Part shown: positions 1 through 5,359 of the stretch, one piece after another
Layout: every line of letters starts with the position of its first letter
Position numbering within the stretch: position 1 is the stretch's first letter
NCBI GenBank assembly: GCA_902803355.1
Contig: CADCPP010000070.1
Coordinates: 1-6,124, forward strand
Length of the DNA: 6,124 nt
Direction: 5' to 3'
Source: an uncultured Lachnospiraceae bacterium
GTDB taxonomy: Bacteria; Bacillota; Clostridia; Lachnospirales; Lachnospiraceae
Position numbers and translations under genes: made by a program
Notes under the pieces: generated by a model
Told to the model about the DNA's origin: nothing
Databases searched by the model: none
Seen by the model: only the letters and a program-made list of their open reading frames with translations

Positions 1-276
1 GGCAAAGCCTTCCACGTGATCCTTTTCCTTCTGCAGCAGGCTTTCGGGGATAAACAGCGGCAGTGCCACGTTCTCCACGCCGGTCGCCTTGAAGCGGGAA
101 TCCAGCTCGTGCATGATGTTTTCCCAGATCGCGTATCCCGCGGGTTTCAGGATCATGCAGCCCTTCACGCTGGAATAGTCCACAAGGTCCGCCTTCAGGA
201 CCACGTCTGTGTACCACTGCGCGAAATCTTCTTCTCTGGCGGTGATCGCCTTCACCAGTTTTTTGTCATTTGCCAT
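1..276 (-). CDS. proS: Prolyl-tRNA synthetase (type 3), N-terminal 92 residues
   Basis: ProS charges tRNA-Pro with proline in the cytoplasm, using ATP. The window holds the first 92 codons; the gene continues past position 1. The N-terminus reads MANDKKLVKAITAREEDFAQ, followed by WYTDVVLKADLVDYSSVKGC, then GYAIWENI, LPLFIPESLL and EKDHVEGFA. This run is the hallmark of the short ProS type 3, the eukaryote/archaea-like form found in many Clostridia, as opposed to the longer bacterial form with an editing insert. The catalytic class II motifs beyond motif 1 and the anticodon-binding domain lie outside the window. The ATG at 276 is well placed behind a GGAAGGAGA Shine-Dalgarno sequence (281-289) with a 4-base gap. 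No T-box leader is visible upstream, although synthetase genes in this phylum often have one. The identification is from recalled family similarity and I am confident in it. Confidence 0.95.
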   Translation of the reverse strand, partial: MANDKKLVKAITAREEDFAQWYTDVVLKADLVDYSSVKGCMILKPAGYAIWENIMHELDSRFKATGVENVALPLFIPESLLQKEKDHVEGFA

Positions 277-291
277 TTTATCTCCTTCCGT

Positions 292-308
292 CCCGGACCC
301 TTTCCGGG
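292..308 (-). other. Small hairpin in the proS leader
   Basis: CCCGGA (292-297) and TCCGGG (303-308) form a perfect 6-bp stem with a 5-base loop. It lies just upstream of the proS ribosome binding site and leaves that site free. No U-run follows, so it is not a classical terminator. It may simply stabilise the 5' end of the transcript. Confidence 0.4.
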
Positions 309-319
309 CACACAGAATC

Positions 320-349
320 CTTATACAGACAAAGCCGGAGCAGGCTCAA
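320..349 (-). promoter_or_regulatory. proS: Weak candidate promoter for proS
   Basis: On the minus strand, TTGAGC (349-344) and TATAAG (325-320) are separated by 18 bases. The -35 box lies in the loop of the preceding terminator hairpin. The -10 is imperfect, so this is a suggestion only. It is the best promoter I see between the upstream terminator and proS. Confidence 0.35.
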
Positions 350-365
350 TGTCTGCTCCGGCTTT
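331..365 (-). terminator. Hairpin terminator after the small membrane-protein gene
   Basis: GCCGGAGCAG (334-343) and CTGCTCCGGC (353-362) pair perfectly. Flanking AAA/TTT extend the stem to 13 bp around a 9-base loop. Read leftward the stem is followed by TTTGTCTGT, a modest T-tract; read rightward it is followed by TTTTCTT. It begins 13 bases after the stop codon of the leftward gene and separates that gene from proS. Confidence 0.75.
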
Positions 366-377
366 TCTTCGCTTAAC

Positions 378-716
378 TCAGCCCGCAGTGCTGCTTTCCG
401 CTTCTTCCGCACCCTTGCTTTCCGCAGCGGCGTCTTCCGTTTCGGCTTCCGGGGTGGTCTCTTCTTCGGTCTCTGCGATCCCCGCGATGTCGCCGATGAT
501 CAGTTCGTCCCGGGTATAGATCGGCTGAGCCTGCTTCCAGTTATCATAAGCGTTCCAGCCGGTCACCGCCAGCGCGACAACCAGACCCGCCGCCAGAACA
601 AGTCCCACGATCTTCCAGATCAGCGTGGTTCTTTTCTTGGCTTTGCGTTCCTTCTCCAGCTCTTCTTTGCGGTTCTTTTTGAACTCTTTATATTTGTCGA
701 CCTTTGCCTGGCTCAT
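378..716 (-). CDS. Small single-pass membrane protein, acidic C-terminal tail (function unknown)
   Basis: This is a 112-residue protein with three clear parts. Residues 1-30 are rich in Lys, Arg and Glu (MSQAKVDKYKEFKKNRKEEL and on), probably a charged helix in the cytoplasm. Residues 32-53 form one hydrophobic segment (IWKIVGLVLAAGLVVALAV core). Residues 55-112 carry a YTRDELIIGDIAGI patch and then a low-complexity tail of Glu, Ala, Thr and Ser. The basic residues before the membrane segment suggest an N-in, C-out orientation with an anchor and no signal-peptide cleavage. Proteins starting MSQAKVDKYK-like are familiar as hypotheticals in Lachnospiraceae, but I know of no assigned role. The start at 716 is preceded by GAGGAA about 9 bases upstream. 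It has its own promoter and terminator, so it is likely monocistronic. Confidence 0.85.
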   Translation of the reverse strand: MSQAKVDKYKEFKKNRKEELEKERKAKKRTTLIWKIVGLVLAAGLVVALAVTGWNAYDNWKQAQPIYTRDELIIGDIAGIAETEEETTPEAETEDAAAESKGAEEAESSTAG

Positions 717-774
717 AATGCATTATTCCTCGGTTTCTCTCCGCAATTCCGTCCGTTTTCGCAGACGTAGAAGT

Positions 775-803
775 ATTTTACAATGTGGAAATTCAAAATG
801 CAA
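775..803 (-). promoter_or_regulatory. Sigma-A promoter of the small membrane-protein gene
   Basis: On the minus strand, TTGCAT (803-798) and TAAAAT (780-775) are separated by exactly 17 bases, close to the sigma-A consensus. The predicted start point is near 768, giving a leader of about 50 bases. It lies just downstream of the methyltransferase stop codon, so the small gene need not depend on read-through. Confidence 0.7.
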
Positions 804-813
804 GCACTTTCTT

Positions 814-1401
814 TCATGATTTGCATCTTCCGGTGACAAGATACATCTTCTCATTGGAAATGACCGCGGAAAGGCGGGTGTAGCGGGCAAAGATCGCTGT
901 CAGGTCCTCTGCCATCATGAGACCGTTTGACACAGCGCTTGCCGTCCCCTCGTGGTGGCGATCGATCTTCCTGCGGCTCATGCCGTGCGCCACAGTCAGC
1001 GTTCCCCCCGGCGCAAGCTGCGAGGCAAGGCCTCTGATCAGCGCGTCAGGATCCGTAAAATGCGGGAAGGCGTTATAGACCATGATCACATCAAAGGGTC
1101 CGCCGAGCTCCGCTTCCACCGCGTCTCCGCAGAGGATGGTCACGTTTTCCTGCGGAAACTTCGCCTGTGCGATCTTCACCATTTCCGGAGAAAGATCGAT
1201 CGCCGTTACGGACGAAGCGCCGCGCGCAAGATAGTCCGGGATGAGCACGCCGGTCCCGCAGGCCACATCCAGTACCCGGGCGCCTTCGCGCATGCCGGCC
1301 TCATCCAGGATCACGCGGATGATCTCGTCATCCCTGATCATTTCCGCATCCCAGTTCGGCGCTAATTTATCGAAAAACTCCTGTACCGTCTTTGTCTCCA
1401 T
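814..1401 (-). CDS. Class I SAM-dependent methyltransferase
   Basis: This 195-residue cytoplasmic enzyme of the methyltransferase 11/25 type transfers a methyl group from S-adenosylmethionine. Visible motifs, in order, are motif I VLDVACGTG (43-51, SAM-binding glycine loop), the acidic AIDLSPEM (67-74, ribose contact at D69), GDA (92-94, adenine contact), FDVIMVYNAFPHF (103-115, motif IV) and LAPGG (129-133). A segment around residues 142-160 (SRRKIDRHHEGTASAVSNG) carries paired His residues and probably helps form the acceptor site. The fold is compact and complete with no extra domain. The acceptor cannot be named. The start at 1401 matches the usual MxxxVxEFFDxLAPxWD beginning, although the Shine-Dalgarno (GAGAAG) is weak. 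The gene is divergent from the HTH-aminotransferase and shares a control region with it. Confidence 0.9.
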   Translation of the reverse strand: METKTVQEFFDKLAPNWDAEMIRDDEIIRVILDEAGMREGARVLDVACGTGVLIPDYLARGASSVTAIDLSPEMVKIAQAKFPQENVTILCGDAVEAELGGPFDVIMVYNAFPHFTDPDALIRGLASQLAPGGTLTVAHGMSRRKIDRHHEGTASAVSNGLMMAEDLTAIFARYTRLSAVISNEKMYLVTGRCKS

Positions 1402-1432
1402 TGATCTTCTCTTTTAACCCCTTTTCATACCG

Positions 1433-1449
1433 ACAAGGAAAAACCTTGT
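1433..1449. promoter_or_regulatory. Inverted repeat at the methyltransferase start point
   Basis: ACAAGG (1433-1438), AAAAA, CCTTGT (1444-1449) form a perfect 6-bp inverted repeat with a 5-base centre. It begins 5 bases past the -10 box of the leftward promoter and covers the predicted start point. It could be a repressor operator on DNA or a 5'-end hairpin in the transcript; the sequence does not decide between them. Confidence 0.5.
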
Positions 1450-1453
1450 GAAG

Positions 1454-1482
1454 ATTGTACCAAATACGATCTTAAAGCGCAA
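1454..1482 (-). promoter_or_regulatory. Sigma-A promoter of the methyltransferase gene
   Basis: On the minus strand, TTGCGC (1482-1477) and TACAAT (1459-1454) are separated by 17 bases. The predicted start is near 1447, giving a leader of about 46 bases. Its -35 box lies 16 bases from the -35 box of the rightward promoter, so the two polymerases would bind back to back. Confidence 0.65.
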
Positions 1483-1487
1483 CAAAA

Positions 1488-1509
1488 ACAGAAAACACTT
1501 GATTTCTGT
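1488..1509. promoter_or_regulatory. Imperfect 22-bp palindrome over the -35 box, candidate operator
   Basis: ACAGAAA (1488-1494) and TTTCTGT (1503-1509) are perfect 7-bp inverted arms separated by 8 bases. The spacer adds a CA/TG pair, so 9 of 11 symmetric positions match. The site covers the whole -35 box (1499-1504) of the HTH-aminotransferase promoter and lies between the two divergent promoters. Size and placement fit an operator for a dimeric helix-turn-helix protein, most simply the fusion encoded just downstream. Binding is inferred. Confidence 0.5.
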
Positions 1510-1526
1510 AAAAAGCCGTGTATAAT
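1499..1526 (+). promoter_or_regulatory. Sigma-A promoter of the HTH-aminotransferase gene
   Basis: TTGATT (1499-1504) and a perfect TATAAT (1521-1526) are separated by 16 bases. Transcription should start near 1533, giving a leader of about 78 bases. This rules out the in-frame GTG at 1518 as a start, because it lies upstream of the start point. Confidence 0.75.
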
Positions 1527-1536
1527 CAGCCCTATA

Positions 1537-1575
1537 TTGAACTTTTCGGTGCGTTATTGCACTCGCTTAGTTCAA
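1537..1575 (+). promoter_or_regulatory. Nested inverted repeats in the HTH-aminotransferase leader
   Basis: TTGAAC (1537-1542) pairs with GTTCAA (1570-1575). Inside it, GTGC (1549-1552) pairs with GCAC (1559-1562) around a 6-base loop. The internal loops are nearly symmetric (6 and 7 bases). It sits a few bases past the predicted start point and upstream of the ribosome binding site. It may be a leader hairpin or a further operator; no U-run follows, so it does not look like an attenuator. Confidence 0.4.
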
Positions 1576-1597
1576 AATTCAATTTGTATTCTATTTC

Positions 1598-1604
1598 GGG
1601 GAGG
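1598..1604 (+). promoter_or_regulatory. Shine-Dalgarno site that fixes the start at 1611
   Basis: GGGGAGG lies 6 bases before the ATG at 1611. The reading frame is open back to 1518 and could be mis-called 31 codons too long. This site, and the promoter overlapping the upstream part, place the true start at 1611. Confidence 0.85.
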
Positions 1605-1610
1605 TACAGC

Positions 1611-3098
1611 ATGAGTGAGCAGACTTTTTCCGACCGTTTAAAAGCGGCCATGCAGTTAAAGCATATTAAACAGATCGATCTGGTCAACGCAGCGGAAGCT
1701 GCCGGCATCAAGCTCGGCAAAAGCCACGTCAGCCAATATGTGAGCGGCAAGACCGTTCCGCGGGACAATATCCTGACTTTTTTAGCCAAAACCCTGGAAT
1801 GCGATAAAGAATGGTTGAAAAACGGCGACGGAAAAACGCCCGGTTCAGTTAAAAGTTCAATTTCAGACCGTGACGAAAACGGACGCCGCCTTTTTACCAA
1901 ATCCCGCAAACTGGACAATGTGCTTTATGATGTGCGCGGTCCGGTGGTCGATGAAGCAAACCGCATGGAGGCGGAAGGCATCGAAGTCCTGAAGCTCTCC
2001 ATCGGTAACCCTGCCCCCTTCGGCTTCCGCACGCCCACCGAGGTCATTCAGGATATGTCCAGTCAGCTCACGGAGACCGAAGGCTATTCGCACTCCAAGG
2101 GTCTCTTTGCCGCGCGCAAGGCGATCATGCAGTACAGCCAGCTGAAACACCTGCCGAACCTTTCCGTGGACGATATCTACACCGGCAACGGCGTGAGCGA
2201 ACTGATCCAGCTGAGCATGAACGCCCTGCTGGACGACGGAGACGAAGTCCTCATCCCCGCCCCGGATTACCCGCTCTGGACCGCCTGCGTAAACCTTGCC
2301 GGCGGCAAGGCCGTGCATTATATCTGTGACGAGCAGTCCGAATGGAATCCGGACATTGAAGACATCAGGAAGAAGGTCACGGACCGCACCAAGGCCATCG
2401 TAATCATCAATCCGAACAACCCCACCGGTGCGCTGTATCCGGTGGAGCTTCTGCAGGAGATCGTCGAGGTTGCCCGTGAGCATGAGCTGATGATCTTTTC
2501 CGATGAGATCTACGACCGCCTGGTCATGGACGGCCTGAAGCACACCTCCATCGCGAGCCTCGCACCGGATCTGTTCTGCGTCACCTTCAGCGGTCTGTCC
2601 AAATCCCACATGATCGCGGGCTACCGGATCGGCTGGATGGTGCTCTCCGGCAACAAGGCGCTTGGCCGCGATTTCATCCAGGGGCTGAACATGCTGTCCA
2701 ACATGCGCCTTTGCTCCAACGTCCCGGCCCAGTCCATCGTGCAGACCGCCCTCGGCGGCACGCAGAGCGTGGAAAGCTACCTGGTGCCCGGCGGCCGCAT
2801 CTACGAGCAGCGCGAGTATATTTACAACGCACTGAAGGACATCCCCGGCATTTCCGTCGTCAAGCCTAAGGCCGCCTTCTACATCTTCCCGAAGATGGAT
2901 ATCGAGCGTTTCCATATCAAGGATGATGAAAAATTCGCGCTTGACCTTCTGCATGAGAAGAAGATCCTGATCACGCGTGGCGGCGGCTTCAACTGGCCGG
3001 AGCCGGACCACTTCCGCATCGTCTATCTGCCGCGGGTCGAAGTTCTTGACGAAGCCATGAAGAAGTTCGCGGACTTCATGAAGACTTATCGGCAGTAA
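1611..3098 (+). CDS. XRE-type HTH domain fused to AlaA-type PLP aminotransferase
   Basis: This is a 495-residue fusion. Residues about 5-72 are a lambda-repressor-like (XRE) HTH domain, with a recognition-helix region GKSHVSQYVSGKTVP (36-50) and a TLECDKEWLKNG end. Residues about 73-95 are a polar linker. Residues about 96-495 are a full fold-type I aminotransferase that aligns almost without gaps, from memory, to E. coli AlaA (glutamate-pyruvate aminotransferase, about 405 residues): LDNVLYDVRGPV, LSIGNPAPFGF, GNGVSELI (192-199), PAPDYPLW (216-223), NPNNPTG (267-273), SDEIYD (297-302), SGLSK with PLP lysine K331, R339, and carboxylate-binding R469 in HFRIVYLP. All key residues checked are intact, so activity is likely: alanine + 2-oxoglutarate to pyruvate + glutamate. 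This is not MocR/GntR, whose head is a winged helix. The gene is monocistronic, with its own promoter and terminator, and is divergent from the methyltransferase. The symbol alaA would suit only the catalytic part. Confidence 0.93.
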   Translation: MSEQTFSDRLKAAMQLKHIKQIDLVNAAEAAGIKLGKSHVSQYVSGKTVPRDNILTFLAKTLECDKEWLKNGDGKTPGSVKSSISDRDENGRRLFTKSRKLDNVLYDVRGPVVDEANRMEAEGIEVLKLSIGNPAPFGFRTPTEVIQDMSSQLTETEGYSHSKGLFAARKAIMQYSQLKHLPNLSVDDIYTGNGVSELIQLSMNALLDDGDEVLIPAPDYPLWTACVNLAGGKAVHYICDEQSEWNPDIEDIRKKVTDRTKAIVIINPNNPTGALYPVELLQEIVEVAREHELMIFSDEIYDRLVMDGLKHTSIASLAPDLFCVTFSGLSKSHMIAGYRIGWMVLSGNKALGRDFIQGLNMLSNMRLCSNVPAQSIVQTALGGTQSVESYLVPGGRIYEQREYIYNALKDIPGISVVKPKAAFYIFPKMDIERFHIKDDEKFALDLLHEKKILITRGGGFNWPEPDHFRIVYLPRVEVLDEAMKKFADFMKTYRQ

Positions 3099-3118
3099 GC
3101 CATACGATACAAATGCAA

Positions 3119-3151
3119 AGCCCGGCAGGCCGCGAGGCCGCCGGGCTGTTT
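3119..3151. terminator. Two-way terminator between convergent genes
   Basis: AGCCCGGC (3119-3126) and GGCC (3128-3131) pair with GGCC (3136-3139) and GCCGGGCT (3140-3147). The result is a 12-bp GC-rich stem with one bulged A and a GCGA (GNRA-class) tetraloop. Rightward it is followed by GTTTGATT, leftward by TTGCATTTG, so it has a modest T-tract on each side. It begins 20 bases after the HTH-aminotransferase stop and ends 34 bases from the permease stop, serving both convergent genes. Confidence 0.85.
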
Positions 3152-3184
3152 GATTCCGTCACGTTCATGCCGAAGCGGCACGTA

Positions 3185-5359
3185 TCATCCGTTCCATCTC
3201 CGCCTTACCCGCAGCAGCAAAAGCAGGGAAAACACAAACCACACGAGGCAGGAGATCCGTCCCGCCGCCGAAGCAAAGAGAGGATTTCCGTCCGAAAAGA
3301 AGCGCATCGGCGTAAGCAGCGCCGCTCCGTCCGCGCCCATGCGGTATGCCGCCGCCGGAAGCAGCAGCACGGCCGTTCCGGCAGCCATTGCCTTTTCTCC
3401 CTCTCCCGCGATCTCGCTGAGATACAGACAAACATGCGTCACAGCCAGCATCCCCGGCAGTTTTGCCGCATAATAAAGCACCAGCGCCCCGGTCATGCTC
3501 AGTCCGGCCGGAAGGCGAAGGAACATGTTCACGTTATGGCAGGAGATCTGCCGCAGCGGCAGCGTCTCATACGAGTGCAGCAGCCAGTAGGCCTCCCTGC
3601 CGTATATCAGCGCGAAAACAAAGAACGTCAGCAGCAAAGCGAGCGCATATTTCCGCCGGAAAGTTCCGTTTCGCCCGCCTGCCGTCGACATAAGCAGCTG
3701 CCGCATCCCGCCGGAATGCTCCAGCGCAAACAGCGGCGCCAGAGAAAATACCAGGATCGCGGTGACGATCAAAGCGTTTTTCCGTACCGTCTGCCGGGCT
3801 CCCGCATCCAGATAATTCCGCAGGACCGTATCTTCCACCACCCAGGGTTCGAACCCTTCCGCTTCCCCTCTCTTTTTCAGCAAAGCAATACGCTGCTCAG
3901 CTCTGCCGATGGCGTTCGTAAAGTCCGTCTTATCTCCGCCGAAGCGTTCCAGCGCTTCCCTCGCCGCCTTCAGATAGGCATCCGTCTCTTCGCCGACGGG
4001 CCCCTGCATCTGCAGCAGATACTGCCTCTCCAGGGCTCCCTCCACGGAATAGTACGCGCCGCTGTCATAGTTCAGCCTGCGGGTCAGCAGGGCAGCCGCC
4101 GCGATGATCAGCAGGGAACCGCTCAGGATCAGCCACTTATGCGCTTCGAACAGGAAGCGCGGCCAGTGCCGCCGCAGGGCATCCCCCGCGCGGTCGGCAA
4201 GCTGCACAGCCTTCCCCAGGATATCCCTGTTCCCGAAGGGATAGCGGCGGCTCTGCAGCAGCACGCAGACAGCACCGGTCACGGCGGCCAGCATAAGCAT
4301 CAACCCCAGCAGAAGCGCCCTTTTTCCGACAGGAAAGCCAAAGAAATTGATGTTCACATACTCCGTATACAGCCGGGCCGCATGGATCCACGAGAAGACG
4401 TTGACATGCTTCAGCGGCGAGAAAACCGACTGAACGGGTATCGTCCGGTACAGCAGATATTCCGCGCCGAACGCAGCCGCCGTCAGCAGCCACGTCAGCT
4501 GCATCTGTTTCAGAAAGCTGAGGAAAAACCAAAGCAGCAGACCGAGCAGGAAGCCGCAGGCCGCGCGGACAAGCATCACCCGGATCAGCCAGCCCCGCAC
4601 CGAAAGCTGTGCGGTGCATTTTTTGAAGCTGACCAGAGACTGTACCGGCCGCGAAAGATCCCCCGCACCGTTCACGGCAAAGGAAAGTGCCAGCGGCAGG
4701 CCGTAGAGCAGCAGGACATACAGCACCGAAAAGAACAGCAGGATCCCGCAGCGCCGCGCGCCAAGTTTTCCCCTTCCGCCGGAGCAGCATCGGATCGAAG
4801 CCTCCAGCCCCTTTTTCCGTTCGTCAAAGAACGACATCGCGGCAAGCAGCATGACGGCAAGAAAACAATAGTCCGCCGCTTCAAAAGCCAGCCACTCCTC
4901 CACAGCGCGGTCATTTCCCAGCTGCACCCCGGTTCCGATAAGCGGTTGGAAATCCTCCGCAGTCTTCAGGATATTCCGGTAGACAAAACTGTTTTTGTCC
5001 CGTCCGAAGAACGAAGAATTCTGCTGCCTCTCCGCCTGTGACTGCACCTGTTTCAGATACGCGGCATAGTCCCGGACATGCACCGCCTGCGCATACAGCC
5101 TCGTCACTTCGGTATCCGCTTCCATCCCTGCCGCTTCTTCTGCTTCCATCTCCGCCTTCAGCGCTGCGGCAAGCTCTTCCGGCGTCTTCTCCGCATAGTC
5201 ACGGAGCAGCGTCTGATACGCCTCTGCCCCGCTCTGCCGCACGTCAAAGCTGCCTCCGGTCTGTTCATACAGAAACAGACCGAGGCAAAGCAGCGGCACC
5301 GCCAGAAAGACCAGGCATCTCCGGCGGTCCGACAGGATCCGCCGAAGTTCATTCGCCAT
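3185..5359 (-). CDS. ABC-2-type exporter permease, two fused halves (substrate unknown)
   Basis: This 724-residue integral membrane protein is the membrane partner of the ATPase encoded just upstream. I count about 12 membrane segments in two sets of six: near 14-31, 162-178, 204-229, 262-283, 289-304, 347-368, then 407-425, 527-546, 570-586, 619-645, 655-672, 702-717. In each half the first segment is followed by a large polar, helix-rich loop, probably outside the cell (32-160 and 426-526). After the second segment the halves share F..E...G.........GGR at a constant offset of 367 residues (F177/F544, E180/E547, G184/G551, GGR 194-196/561-563), which points to an internal duplication. Single-domain ABC-2 permeases are typically near half this length. 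The ATG at 5359 follows GGGGGAAG inside the ATPase gene, and the two genes overlap by 11 bases, implying translational coupling. No peptidase, immunity or precursor gene is in view to name the substrate. Confidence 0.85.
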   Translation of the reverse strand: MANELRRILSDRRRCLVFLAVPLLCLGLFLYEQTGGSFDVRQSGAEAYQTLLRDYAEKTPEELAAALKAEMEAEEAAGMEADTEVTRLYAQAVHVRDYAAYLKQVQSQAERQQNSSFFGRDKNSFVYRNILKTAEDFQPLIGTGVQLGNDRAVEEWLAFEAADYCFLAVMLLAAMSFFDERKKGLEASIRCCSGGRGKLGARRCGILLFFSVLYVLLLYGLPLALSFAVNGAGDLSRPVQSLVSFKKCTAQLSVRGWLIRVMLVRAACGFLLGLLLWFFLSFLKQMQLTWLLTAAAFGAEYLLYRTIPVQSVFSPLKHVNVFSWIHAARLYTEYVNINFFGFPVGKRALLLGLMLMLAAVTGAVCVLLQSRRYPFGNRDILGKAVQLADRAGDALRRHWPRFLFEAHKWLILSGSLLIIAAAALLTRRLNYDSGAYYSVEGALERQYLLQMQGPVGEETDAYLKAAREALERFGGDKTDFTNAIGRAEQRIALLKKRGEAEGFEPWVVEDTVLRNYLDAGARQTVRKNALIVTAILVFSLAPLFALEHSGGMRQLLMSTAGGRNGTFRRKYALALLLTFFVFALIYGREAYWLLHSYETLPLRQISCHNVNMFLRLPAGLSMTGALVLYYAAKLPGMLAVTHVCLYLSEIAGEGEKAMAAGTAVLLLPAAAYRMGADGAALLTPMRFFSDGNPLFASAAGRISCLVWFVFSLLLLLRVRRRWNG

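Noticed and set aside
16..770. Two overlapping plus-strand open frames (16-519 and 270-770)
   Set aside because: They lie opposite proS and the small membrane-protein gene and cross the hairpin terminator between them. They show no domain, and the minus-strand genes have good start sites.
952..1365. Plus-strand open frame of 137 codons
   Set aside because: It is antisense to the methyltransferase, whose SAM-binding motifs are clear on the minus strand.
1518..1610. Upstream in-frame extension of the HTH-aminotransferase from GTG at 1518
   Set aside because: The extension overlaps the -10 box and precedes the predicted transcription start near 1533. It has no ribosome binding site, while GGGGAGG sits correctly before the ATG at 1611.
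1863..3011. Open frame of 382 codons on the minus strand
   Set aside because: It is antisense to the aminotransferase domain, whose motifs and catalytic residues are all intact on the plus strand. It shows no recognisable domain of its own.
1611..3098. MocR/PdxR-type regulator as the identity of the fusion
   Set aside because: That family has an N-terminal GntR winged helix. The N-terminal domain here is an XRE/lambda-repressor type, and the enzyme part is AlaA-like.
3168..3180. TGCCG-AAG-CGGCA mini-hairpin just after the permease stop
   Set aside because: The stem is only 5 bp with no T-tract, and the much stronger two-way terminator lies next to it. Chance is a sufficient explanation in GC-rich sequence.
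3113..5041. Long open frame of 642 codons on the plus strand
   Set aside because: It lies opposite the permease gene. Its translation is rich in Arg, Gln, His and Pro with no domain or membrane pattern, whereas the minus strand gives a coherent membrane protein coupled to an ATPase. It is an antisense shadow of GC-rich codons, and it also runs through the terminator at 3119-3151.
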